A DNA stretch of 64,000 bases from Brevibacterium pigmentatum (GTDB taxonomy: Bacteria > Actinomycetota > Actinomycetes > Actinomycetales > Brevibacteriaceae), in the NCBI RefSeq assembly GCF_011617465.1, contig NZ_CP050153.1, forward strand, positions 1,860,001 through 1,924,000. The letters are read 5' to 3'. How positions within the stretch are numbered: position 1 is the first letter of the stretch; every line of letters starts with the position of its first letter. A program made the position numbers and the translations under genes. This document shows, in pieces, positions 17,470-24,932 of this stretch. Below the pieces are notes generated by a model that had not been told where the DNA came from, ran no database searches, and saw only the letters and a list, made by a program, of their open reading frames with translations.

Positions 17470-18207
17470 TCAGTTGATGCCGACGGTATCGGTGCCGTCG
17501 CTGTCGGGCCGCTTGTCCGTGACCGATTTGTTGCGGGTGAACCAGGTGATGAGGATGGTCAGGAACACGACGATCGCGACGTCTCCGGGCGCGAGCACGG
17601 GAAACAGCTGAACGAGGACGAGAATGACCAGCGCCGCCATGCCGAGGGCGATGAGCGTCGACTTGAGCTGTTTGAGGGACGCGATGAGCTGGACGGTGAC
17701 GCCGCCGAGGATGGCCGGGAGGATGTAGAGCTTCGCGACGAGGGTGACCGGCTCGGGGACGAGGGTGACGAGCCACGTGCCGAGGATGCCGACGAAGATG
17801 ACCATCGAGGCGACGTGGATGATCGCGGCCCCGCAGATCGCCATCGTCGCCGCGTATTCGCCCTTGCGGGTGCCCGGCTTCGCGCCGATGGTGTCCTGAG
17901 CGACGATTGCCGAGGGCAGCAGTTTGTTCGAGACGTTGCCGATCATGAACGCCTGGTACATGCCGGCAGGTCCGAGGATCGGGAAGTAGGTGAGTGGTTC
18001 GACGATGTAGAAGACTCCGTAGACGGCGAACACGGCGAGGAAGCCCTTGAGGATCTCCCCGAAATTGATGTTCGCGTCCGCGACGAAGAGCAGATAGAAG
18101 GGCACCGAGGTGGCGATGAGGAATCCGATGAACAGCGTGATCGAGCCCCATCGGCTGGTGGTGCGTTCGAAGGCCGCGTGTGAGGGTGATGTGATGATCG
18201 ATGACAT
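17470..18207 (-). CDS. Integral membrane protein, partner of DUF5058 protein
   Basis: 245 residues with about seven hydrophobic segments. Notable conserved-looking pieces are LTYFPILGPAGMYQAFMIGN (residues 80-99) and GTRKGEYAATMAICGAAIIH (near 120). I know it only as the protein usually encoded beside DUF5058; I do not recall a functional name. The stop-to-start distance from the DUF5058 gene is 9 bases, and a Shine-Dalgarno (GAGGAG) precedes its ATG. The two probably form one membrane complex, likely a transporter. The C-terminal tail (KRPDSDGTDTVG) is polar and cytoplasmic in appearance. Confidence 0.7.
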   Translation of the reverse strand: MSSIITSPSHAAFERTTSRWGSITLFIGFLIATSVPFYLLFVADANINFGEILKGFLAVFAVYGVFYIVEPLTYFPILGPAGMYQAFMIGNVSNKLLPSAIVAQDTIGAKPGTRKGEYAATMAICGAAIIHVASMVIFVGILGTWLVTLVPEPVTLVAKLYILPAILGGVTVQLIASLKQLKSTLIALGMAALVILVLVQLFPVLAPGDVAIVVFLTILITWFTRNKSVTDKRPDSDGTDTVGIN

Positions 18208-18216
18208 GGTCTCTCC

Positions 18217-18963
18217 TCAGGCTTCGGGCAGTCCGAGACCGGCGTAGTGGGCGAAATAGGCGGCGACGAGGCCGATGAGCAGGGAGAACCCCAGGCCCCA
18301 TTCCTTCAGCCAGTTCTGTTTCAGTGTTTTGGCCAGCAGCAGGCAGATGCTCATGACCACTGCCGAGACGATGACGGCGATGACGTGGGTCGGCGATTTC
18401 GGCAATTCGCGGAAGGTCAGGGCCGCGAAGGCTGCGAGCAGTGCAGCGCCCGGGATGATCGACATGAGCGCAGGATTGACCTTCTCGAGCTTGTGGGAGC
18501 TGCGCTTGAAGACCGGGGTGAGGATGAGGGTGGAGATCATCCAGCCTGCTCCCGAGAGGCTCATCGCCATGAGAGCGACGATGAAGACTCCGCGAGTGAA
18601 GGTCTCATCGCCGAGGTTCGCACCCATGGTGCCTGCGGCCAGGGAGGCAGAGGCCACTTCTGTGGCGGCGGATCCGATGAGTCCGACGCGGACGATGACA
18701 GGGGGAGTGCCGAACAGCGGCAGCAGGGCGATGGCGACGAGCACCACCGACAGAGATGGTCCGATCGCGGCGACACCGCCGGCACGGAAAGCCGAACGGA
18801 CCTCCTGTTGGCTCATTCCCGCGGACTCGGCGTTCTTCTTCACCGCGGTCATATAGATGAGCGATTGCACGACGACGACGCCCATCACCGCCATCGCGAG
18901 TATCCAGAGTATGGGGGCATTTGCGAGGCCGATGTAGTCGGCCGAACCGCTGGCCATAGGCAT
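18217..18963 (-). CDS. DUF5058-family membrane protein
   Basis: 248 residues, about six to seven membrane segments. The N-terminal IANAPILWILAMAVMGVVVV, the following KKNAESAGMSQQEVRSAFR loop, then GGVAAIGPSLSVVLVAIALL and IGSAATEVASA match the DUF5058 family as I remember it. Function is not established; members commonly lie beside M20 peptidases, which fits here. First gene of the four-gene operon. The ATG at 18961-18963 has GAGGAG seven bases upstream. The palindrome at 19019-19030, 56 bases before the start, is the obvious control site. Confidence 0.82.
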   Translation of the reverse strand: MPMASGSADYIGLANAPILWILAMAVMGVVVVQSLIYMTAVKKNAESAGMSQQEVRSAFRAGGVAAIGPSLSVVLVAIALLPLFGTPPVIVRVGLIGSAATEVASASLAAGTMGANLGDETFTRGVFIVALMAMSLSGAGWMISTLILTPVFKRSSHKLEKVNPALMSIIPGAALLAAFAALTFRELPKSPTHVIAVIVSAVVMSICLLLAKTLKQNWLKEWGLGFSLLIGLVAAYFAHYAGLGLPEA

Positions 18964-19018
18964 GGTCAGCTCCTCACTTCATTGTCGAGTTGCAGAGACG
19001 CAGACCGACAGGGCAGGT

Positions 19019-19030
19019 ATGGTATACCAT
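19019..19030. promoter_or_regulatory. GntR-like palindromic operator of the DUF5058 operon
   Basis: ATGGTATACCAT is a perfect 12-bp palindrome, 56 bases before the first gene of the operon. TGGTnnnACCA and GTATAC cores are typical of GntR-family regulators of the FadR group. No GntR gene is in the window, so the regulator would act from elsewhere. Confidence 0.6.
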
Positions 19031-19057
19031 CAGTCGCTGCGCAGGAACAAACCTATA

Positions 19058-19073
19058 CTGACCGAACGGTCAG
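19058..19073. promoter_or_regulatory. Perfect 16-bp interrupted palindrome (TetR-like)
   Basis: CTGACCG-AA-CGGTCAG, arms of seven bases. It lies between the divergent DUF5058 operon and the mycothiol-dependent enzyme gene, 117 bases before the latter. The form is typical of TetR-family operators. No TetR gene is adjacent. Confidence 0.5.
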
Positions 19074-19189
19074 GGACCATAGGTTGGAGAGAAGTTCTCA
19101 TGTTGCGAGACTGATCACGGCGATAGCCGACTTCTGTCCCGTTGGTGAGGACGCCGCTTTTCGGAGACCAGTCGACGTAGGCTGATGGC

Positions 19190-19750
19190 ATGGATGCAGC
19201 AACGGCAGAGCGACTCGATCGCGCGGAAGCCTGTTGGGTCGCAACGCTCCAGCGCGTGCGGGAGACGGACCTGAATCGCACGAGCGGTGCCGACGACTGG
19301 ACGAATGCGGAGCTCATCAATCACCTCATCGGCGGGGGAGTCCGATACACGAAGCTGTTGGGGCAGGCGAGCACCGCCGAGGTCGAGGCCGTAAGGGGAC
19401 TCGACCATCTCGGCGATGACATGATCCAGTCATTCTGGACGCACGAGAGCACATTCAGGTCACGTGCGGACACCTGCGATCTCACAGCGCTGGTGGCTCA
19501 CCGGATCGGGAACATCCCGGGGGAGCAGCTTGTCCAGATGCGCATCCTCGAGCTATCGCTCCATGCCGCGGATCTCGCACGCGGCATCGGCTGCGACTGG
19601 CCCATCGACGAAGAGCTCGCTGAGTTCATCTACGTCGAACTCGGCGAGCTCATCATCACCCTCGGGGCCCTAGGCGGATACGAGCCGCCGCGCTCGAGCG
19701 GCGATGGGGCTTCATACGCCCAGCGGGTGCTGCGACTCTCCGGGCGGTGA
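19190..19750 (+). CDS. Maleylpyruvate isomerase-type mycothiol-dependent enzyme (DinB-like)
   Basis: 186 residues. Four-helix DinB-like fold of the mycothiol-dependent maleylpyruvate isomerase family. The metal-binding His are H46 in NAELINHLIGGG and the His of MRILELSLHAADLARGIG near residue 125, the latter being the family hallmark. Such proteins use mycothiol as co-substrate; the actual substrate is unknown here. mshC at 58 kb shows that the organism makes mycothiol. A -10 box TAGGCT at 19178-19183 lies six bases before the ATG, so the mRNA is probably leaderless. Confidence 0.8.
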   Translation: MDAATAERLDRAEACWVATLQRVRETDLNRTSGADDWTNAELINHLIGGGVRYTKLLGQASTAEVEAVRGLDHLGDDMIQSFWTHESTFRSRADTCDLTALVAHRIGNIPGEQLVQMRILELSLHAADLARGIGCDWPIDEELAEFIYVELGELIITLGALGGYEPPRSSGDGASYAQRVLRLSGR

Positions 19751-19784
19751 GCGGAAGGGCATGGGCGCAGAGAGCGCCGGTGCT

Positions 19785-20294
19785 CTATTCCTTCTTCGGT
19801 GAGATGTACATGGTGATGTGTGCGGTGACGAAGGCGATGCCATTCGCGTCGAGGACATCGACAGGGACGACCAGGTCGAACTTCTCCTCGCCGAATTCGG
19901 GGATCCCTTCAAGTCGGGTGACAGCCGTGACCGGCCCTTTGCTGGCCTTGGCGTTGTATTGCACAGTCATTCCCGCCGGGATCCAGCGGTGAGTGGGCGG
20001 CACGGTCGCTTCCGTCATGACGCCGGCGGCGACTTCGGCCATATTGCACGACGCGATCGCGTGATAGGTGCCGATATGATTGTGCATTCCGCGGCGGTTA
20101 GGCGCGGTGACGCGGCACAGCCCGGGGCTCAGCTCTTTGATCTGCGGGCGCACAGTACGGAAGTAAGGTGCTTTGAAGCACACGGCCTGCGAGAACAGGC
20201 GCTTGCCGAGAGGCATCTCCTGCATCTTCTTCCACAGGGCAAAGATCTTTCCGGTGCCGGGCATCGCCGCCGTCTGCGTAGTATCTGCGGTCAT
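19785..20294 (-). CDS. Hotdog-fold protein, DUF4442 (thioesterase-like)
   Basis: 169 residues from the ATG at 20292-20294, preceded by GGAAGGA. An in-frame upstream extension to 20429 has no start context. The central helix region MHNHIGTYHAIASCNMAEVA and the strand HRWIPAGMTVQYNAKA match DUF4442/PaaI-like hotdog thioesterases acting on acyl-CoA. The NHIGT motif corresponds to the family HxGT/HNHxG active-site area. It is transcribed alone and convergent with the mycothiol-dependent enzyme. A repeat region lies about 76-97 bases upstream. Confidence 0.8.
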   Translation of the reverse strand: MTADTTQTAAMPGTGKIFALWKKMQEMPLGKRLFSQAVCFKAPYFRTVRPQIKELSPGLCRVTAPNRRGMHNHIGTYHAIASCNMAEVAAGVMTEATVPPTHRWIPAGMTVQYNAKASKGPVTAVTRLEGIPEFGEEKFDLVVPVDVLDANGIAFVTAHITMYISPKKE

Positions 20295-20369
20295 CGTCGT
20301 GTCCTTCCGTTGCGGCGTGAAGACTGCGCTCTTGGTCCGACTGAGGCGTTCACGGTCGCTGTGAGCTAA

Positions 20370-20391
20370 GTTACCTGTCAGTAAACAGTAA
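20370..20391. promoter_or_regulatory. Candidate operator before the DUF4442 gene
   Basis: TTAC (20371-20374), six bases, then GTAA (20381-20384) forms an inverted repeat often bound by TetR regulators. The same bases also give GTTACC and GTAAAC spaced 11 bp, resembling the phased repeats seen before the Rpf-like and RlpA-like genes. Either reading is possible. Confidence 0.35.
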
Positions 20392-20472
20392 CAGAGTGGC
20401 ACTGCAGGGTGACGGATCAGACACAGCACCGACGTCGCCAGGGGAGTGCCGCCTCGGCGCGTTGTCGCTTAC

Positions 20473-20770
20473 TCAGGCGGAGACCGAACCGCGCACTATC
20501 TGCTTGTCCCTGTCGGGATCGGCGAGGACGATGACCAGCACTGCACAGACAGCCGAGACGATGCCCACGATGCGGAACGCAGTAGCGTAGCCGAGGCCGG
20601 GATCACTCGCAGCATCGACGATGAGGCCTGTCACATAGGGCCGATGAGTCCACCCACCGCCATGAGCGCGAGGAAGACACCGAGGGTTCCCGCCGTCTGC
20701 ACCGGCGGGCAGATCTCGGAGATCGCCGCATTCGCCAGGGGCAGCACGACCGCTCCGAATCGCCGGCTGC
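20473..20770 (-). pseudogene. Remnant of an MFS transporter (C-terminal ~95 residues, frameshifted)
   Basis: Two reading frames on the minus strand each carry part of an MFS C-terminus. The first reads FGAVVLPLANAAISEICPPV and TAGTLGVFLALMAVGGLIGP, then hits a TGA; the next frame continues YVTGLIVDAASDPGLGYATA and IVGIVSAVCAVLVIVLADP. One missing base around 20637-20641 explains the switch. The first ~300 residues of a normal MFS protein are absent. It is a decayed exporter fragment and should not be counted as a working gene. Confidence 0.8.
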
Positions 20771-20971
20771 TTCGCCGCCACGTCGCCTCGTGAATCAACC
20801 CAGCTGAACGTGCGGTGCCGCACGAGGGCAGTCTATACAGTCGATCTGTCGGAGCCGGTCACCAAGCGGTTCGAGAAGCGGTTCTCGGGCTGCGGAAGAG
20901 GTGCTTCTGATCTTTACTTAACATAATGTATATTATCGGCGTTCTATCCAGAGTCGGGCTGGAGCATGTAA

Positions 20972-21011
20972 AAATGGCCGTGAGCGACACGCTAATCGCT
21001 CACGGCCATTT
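20972..21011 (-). terminator. Hairpin after the Rpf-like gene
   Basis: Perfect 15-bp stem: arms 20972-20986 and 20997-21011, 10-base loop. It follows the Rpf-like gene on the minus strand at 60 bases distance. The neighbouring stretch 20905-20940 is unusually AT-rich for this window. Confidence 0.8.
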
Positions 21012-21070
21012 CACGACCACAACGCACATATTCGCCTGCGCATCGTCGATCGTCAGATCATCGTGCGGTC

Positions 21071-21547
21071 TCAGCCGCCGACGGTGACGTTGCCGGCGAG
21101 GCCGACCTTGCCGCTGTCGCCGTCGCCCTTGGAGCCGCCGTCGTCCTTCTTGTCGTCATCGCCGGATCCGCCGCCGTCATCGGCTGCGCCGTTCTCCTTG
21201 GTCAATCCGGCCTTTTCGCCGCAGACCGGCCATGCGCCCGGGCCCTGCTCTTCGAGTGTCTTCTGTGCGATGTCGATCTGCTCGGCCTTGCTGGCCTCGT
21301 GCGGCATTCCCTCACCGCCGAAGGCCTTCCAGGTCTGCTCGGAGAACTGCAGTCCGCCGTAGTATCCGTTGCCGGTGTTGATATGCCAGTCACCGCCGGA
21401 TTCGCATTCGGCGACCTTGTCCCAGACGCCCTGCTCAGATGCCTGCGCCGGCTGGGCCGCGCTCATTCCGGTCAATCCGGCGGCTGCAACTGCGCCGGCG
21501 CCAGCGAGCAGGGCGACCTTGCGGAGGCTTGTGCTGTAGAGGTTCAC
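21071..21547 (-). CDS. Resuscitation-promoting-factor-like secreted transglycosylase
   Basis: 158 residues from a GTG at 21547 preceded by GGAGAAG; a longer frame begins at 21574. A signal peptide ([20 protein letters not shown] then AAQPAQA) is followed directly by the Rpf catalytic domain. [20 protein letters not shown] holds the catalytic Glu, and [18 protein letters not shown] and [10 protein letters not shown] complete the fold. It should cleave peptidoglycan outside the cell and promote regrowth. The last ~45 residues are a Gly/Asp/Lys-rich spacer with no LysM or G5 domain. Upstream GTTAYC repeats suggest cell-wall stress control. Confidence 0.9.
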   Translation of the reverse strand: MNLYSTSLRKVALLAGAGAVAAAGLTGMSAAQPAQASEQGVWDKVAECESGGDWHINTGNGYYGGLQFSEQTWKAFGGEGMPHEASKAEQIDIAQKTLEEQGPGAWPVCGEKAGLTKENGAADDGGGSGDDDKKDDGGSKGDGDSGKVGLAGNVTVGG

Positions 21548-21583
21548 TGTGTCTTCTCCAAAGTACGACTGCATTTCGATTCT

Positions 21584-21611
21584 GTAACCCGGTCGTTACC
21601 GAGCCGTTATA
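21584..21611. promoter_or_regulatory. Three 11-bp-phased GTWAYC repeats before the Rpf-like gene
   Basis: On the plus strand GTAACC (21584), GTTACC (21595) and GTTATA (21606) are spaced exactly 11 bp, with a further GTAAC at 21616. They lie 37-64 bases before the GTG start, overlapping a candidate -10 (TATAAC on the minus strand). Helical phasing suggests a response regulator bound as a head-to-tail dimer. MtrA, which controls rpf genes in Actinobacteria, is the natural candidate. Confidence 0.6.
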
Positions 21612-21717
21612 CACCGTAACGAATCGATTGCCGCATTTGAACCCGAAACCGTGAAATCAGCATCTGAATCGGCTCCGCGGAGCCTGGACGAAGCCTGAGT
21701 GGGCACGACTCCCCTGG

Positions 21718-24090
21718 TCAGGCACTCACATATGCGGCCAGATGCTCGGCGGTCAGCGAACCGTTCGTCTTCGCTCCTGTGACAAGTTCGGCCGGGCTGC
21801 CTTCGAACACGATCGAACCTCCGTCATGGCCCGCGCCCGGGCCGAGGTCGATGATGTGATCGGCATGAGCCATCACTGCCTGGTGGTGTTCGATGACGAT
21901 GACGGTCCGTCCCGAATCGACGAGTCCGTCGAGCAGCCGCAGCAGGTTGTCGACATCGGCCAGATGCAGTCCTGTCGTCGGCTCGTCGAGGATGATCACC
22001 TGCGCCGCATCGGCGGCTTTCGCCGACAGATGGACCGCGAGCTTGAGCCTCTGTCGCTCTCCCCCGGACAGCGTCGTCAGCGGCTGGCCGAGGCTGATGT
22101 AGCCGAGTCCCACCTCGGCGAGGATCTTGAGAGTCTTGACGACCGCGGGAATACGCGACTCCCCCGCACCGAAATGCTCGATCGCCGAATCCACCGACAG
22201 ATCCAGGACCTCTCGGATGTTTCGCCCGCCCAAGGTGAACTCGAGCACCTCAGCTTGGAATCCCTTGCCCTCGCACTCGGCGCACGGTGCCGACACACCG
22301 CCCATGAGCGCCATGTCCGAATAGATGATTCCGGCGCCGTTGCACACCGGGCATGCACCTTCGGAATTCGCGCTGAACAGGGCGGGCTTGACCCCGTTGG
22401 CCTTAGCGAACGCCTTTCGAATGGGTTCGAGCATCCCCGTGTACGTCGCCGGGTTGCTGCGCCGTGATCCCTTGATCGGCGCCTGATCGATCATCACGAC
22501 CCCATCACGTCCCCGCAGGGCCCCCTCGATGAGGCTGCTCTTTCCGGATCCGGCAACACCGGTCACGACGGTGAGCACCCCGAGGGCCACATCGACGTCG
22601 ACGCCTCGCAGATTGTGCGACTGTGCGTCGCGGATCTCGAGCGCTCCCGCCGGTTCCCGCACCGTATCCTTGAGCGCAGCGGTGTATCCGAGGTGCCTCC
22701 CGGTGAGAGTATTGGACTCCCGCAGACCGTCGACGCTGCCGGTGAAGGTCACCTCTCCCCCGTTGCTGCCCGCGCCGGGCCCGAGGTCGACGATGTGGTC
22801 GGCGATGAGGATCGTCTCGGGTTTGTGTTCGACGACGAGGACCGTGTTGCCTTTGTCCCGCAGTGCCATCAGCAGGTCGTTCATCGATCGGATGTCGTGT
22901 GGGTGCAGACCGATCGTCGGTTCGTCGAAGACGTAGGTGACGTCCGTGAGCGAAGAGCCCAGGTGGCGGACCAGTTTGATCCGCTGGGCCTCTCCCCCGG
23001 ACAGTGACCCTGCCGATCGGTCCAGGGACAGGTATCCGAGTCCGATGTCGTTGAAGGCTGCCACATCCGCGCGCAGCGATTCGAGCAGCGCCGAGGCGGC
23101 TCCCGGCTCGATCTGGTCCAGCCAATCCGTGATGTCCGAGATCTGCAGGGCACAGACATCGGCGATCGATTTTCCGGCAATCAGTGAGGAGCGGGCGGCC
23201 GCGTTGAGCCTGGTTCCCTCGCATTCGGGACAGGTGGTGAAGACCACGGCACGGTCGACGAACTCGCGGATGTGCTTCTGCATCGAGTCCCGATCCTTGG
23301 ACAAGAACGACCGTTGGATCCGCGGGATCAGCCCGTCGAAGGTGATGTTCGTGCCATTGATCTTGACCTTCTCGCCTTCGGCATACAGCAGATAGTGTCG
23401 CTCCGTCTCATCGAAATCGGCGACGGGTTTGTCCGGGTCGAAGTACCCGGATTCGGAGAACATGCGCACGGACCAACCGCCGGGTTTGTACCCGGGGACG
23501 GTGATGGCTCCGTCGTTCAAGGATTTCGACTCATCGACCACCTCGTCGATGGAGATGTCCGTGGCAGTGCCCATTCCCTCACAGTGCGGGCACATGCCGC
23601 CGTTGACGGAGAAGGACTTGCGTTCGACCTGCTTGCTCTCGCCCTTGTCGATGGTCACTGCGCCCTTCCCGCTGAGGGTGGCGACGTTGAAGGAGTAGGC
23701 GTTCGTCGATCCGAGGTTCGGCTCGGCCAGCCGGGCGAAGAGAGTGCGCAGCTTCGCATTGATGTCGGAGACCGTGCCCACGGTGGAGCGCGGATTCGCC
23801 CCGATCCGCTCTTGATCGACGAGGATGGCCGTCGTCAGTCCCTCGAGGACGTCGACCTCGGGGCGGGCCATCGCCGGCATGAAGCCTTGGACGAATGCGG
23901 AATAGGTCTCGTTGATCATCCGCTGGGATTCGGCGGCGATCGTGTGGAAGACCAGTGAGCTCTTGCCGGAGCCGGAGACTCCCGTGAATACCGTGAGACG
24001 ACGTTTGGGGATCGCGACGCTGACGTCCTTGAGGTTGTTCTCTCTGGCTCCGCTGACGCGGATGAGGTCATGGCTGTCGGCTGCGTGCAC
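21718..24090 (-). CDS. UvrA-like ABC-ATPase (UvrA2/drug-resistance type)
   Basis: 790 residues against about 950 for UvrA. Two ABC modules: Walker A GVSGSGKSS at 37-45 with signature LSGGEAQR near 370, and GVAGSGKSS near 500 with LSGGERQR near 700. Four CxxC zinc knuckle pieces are present (CPHCEG, CPECEG, CPVCNG, CAECEG). The UvrB-binding domain is missing by length. Related proteins protect against intercalating drugs or other DNA lesions (DrrC, UvrA2). The gene starts 4 bases after the VOC gene stop and is the last gene of the amine-oxidase-led cluster. Confidence 0.9.
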   Translation of the reverse strand: MHAADSHDLIRVSGARENNLKDVSVAIPKRRLTVFTGVSGSGKSSLVFHTIAAESQRMINETYSAFVQGFMPAMARPEVDVLEGLTTAILVDQERIGANPRSTVGTVSDINAKLRTLFARLAEPNLGSTNAYSFNVATLSGKGAVTIDKGESKQVERKSFSVNGGMCPHCEGMGTATDISIDEVVDESKSLNDGAITVPGYKPGGWSVRMFSESGYFDPDKPVADFDETERHYLLYAEGEKVKINGTNITFDGLIPRIQRSFLSKDRDSMQKHIREFVDRAVVFTTCPECEGTRLNAAARSSLIAGKSIADVCALQISDITDWLDQIEPGAASALLESLRADVAAFNDIGLGYLSLDRSAGSLSGGEAQRIKLVRHLGSSLTDVTYVFDEPTIGLHPHDIRSMNDLLMALRDKGNTVLVVEHKPETILIADHIVDLGPGAGSNGGEVTFTGSVDGLRESNTLTGRHLGYTAALKDTVREPAGALEIRDAQSHNLRGVDVDVALGVLTVVTGVAGSGKSSLIEGALRGRDGVVMIDQAPIKGSRRSNPATYTGMLEPIRKAFAKANGVKPALFSANSEGACPVCNGAGIIYSDMALMGGVSAPCAECEGKGFQAEVLEFTLGGRNIREVLDLSVDSAIEHFGAGESRIPAVVKTLKILAEVGLGYISLGQPLTTLSGGERQRLKLAVHLSAKAADAAQVIILDEPTTGLHLADVDNLLRLLDGLVDSGRTVIVIEHHQAVMAHADHIIDLGPGAGHDGGSIVFEGSPAELVTGAKTNGSLTAEHLAAYVSA

Positions 24091-24094
24091 CGGT

Positions 24095-24505
24095 TCAGCC
24101 TCTCTGCTGGATGCGGATCATGTTGCCGGCGGGGTCGCGCAGGGCGCAGTCACGCAGACCGTAGGGCTGGTCCATCGGCTCCTGCACGATATCGGCGCCC
24201 TTGGTCTCCACCTCGGCGAATGCCTCATCGACGTTCGGGGTGGCCAACACGATCGCACCGTAGCTGCCCTTGGCGATGAGCGCCTCGATGGTCTCCCGTT
24301 CTGTGTCGCTGATCGTCGGGTCGGTCACAGGCGGGGTGAGCACGATCGAGGTGTCGGGCTGTCCGACGGGGCCGACGGTCAGCCAGCGCATGCGTCCGGA
24401 GCCGACATCGAGGCGCAGCTCGAAGCCGAGGATGTCACGGTAGAAGGTCAGGGATTCTTCGGCATCGGTATGCGGCAGGAAGCTGGCGTTGATCGAGATG
24501 TCCAT
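24095..24505 (-). CDS. VOC-family (glyoxalase-like) protein
   Basis: 136 residues. Repeated beta-alpha-beta-beta-beta modules: ISINASFLPHTDAEESLTFY and ILGFELRLDV at the start, QPYGLRDCALRDPAGNMIRI at the end. The family includes glyoxalases, dioxygenases and bleomycin or fosfomycin resistance proteins; the metal set is not clear enough to decide. It lies between an AraC regulator and the UvrA-like ATPase, 4 bases from the latter. That is a grouping I associate with resistance clusters. Confidence 0.8.
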   Translation of the reverse strand: MDISINASFLPHTDAEESLTFYRDILGFELRLDVGSGRMRWLTVGPVGQPDTSIVLTPPVTDPTISDTERETIEALIAKGSYGAIVLATPNVDEAFAEVETKGADIVQEPMDQPYGLRDCALRDPAGNMIRIQQRG

Positions 24506-24524
24506 GTCAGCAATCGTAGACTGC

Positions 24525-24932
24525 TCAGCTCGGTGGGACTTCTCGATTCCTGACCGGTCTCAGCGCGTTCTTCACCACGACGGTCGGCAGCCGGTGCTCA
24601 CCTGCGGCGACACCGTCGCGGTAGCGGGTCGGAGAGAGTCCGACGAGTTCGCGGAAGCGGGTGCTGAAGGTGCCCAAGGAGGAGAAGCCGACGGTGAAGC
24701 AGATCTCGGTGATCGTGAGATCGCCGCGGCGGATGAGCGCCATGGCCCGCTCGATCCTGCGCGTCATCAGGTACGAGTACGGGGATTCGCCGTAGGCGGA
24801 CTTGAACTGGCGGCTGAGGTGCCCGGCGGACATGTGCACGCCCGCGGCCAGTGAATCCACGCTCAGCGGCTGGTCGAACTCGCGGTCGATGCGGTCTCGG
24901 ACCCGGCGCAGAGCCACCAGCTGTTCGTTCAT
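24525..24932 (-). CDS. AraC-family regulator, DNA-binding domain only
   Basis: 135 residues from the ATG at 24930-24932. It contains just the double helix-turn-helix: LSVDSLAAGVHMSAGHLSRQ in the first and ITEICFTVGFSSLGTFSTRF in the second, with PTRYR at the end. There is no ligand domain, so it may respond to level or partner rather than to a bound effector. It overlaps the permease stop by four bases (ATGA), so it belongs to the same transcript. The likely targets are its own operon. Confidence 0.9.
   Translation of the reverse strand: MNEQLVALRRVRDRIDREFDQPLSVDSLAAGVHMSAGHLSRQFKSAYGESPYSYLMTRRIERAMALIRRGDLTITEICFTVGFSSLGTFSTRFRELVGLSPTRYRDGVAAGEHRLPTVVVKNALRPVRNREVPPS

Noticed and set aside
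21548..21660. c-di-AMP (ydaO) riboswitch before the Rpf-like gene
   Set aside because: Such riboswitches need well over 100 bases of leader; the candidate -10 at 21606-21611 leaves only about 50.
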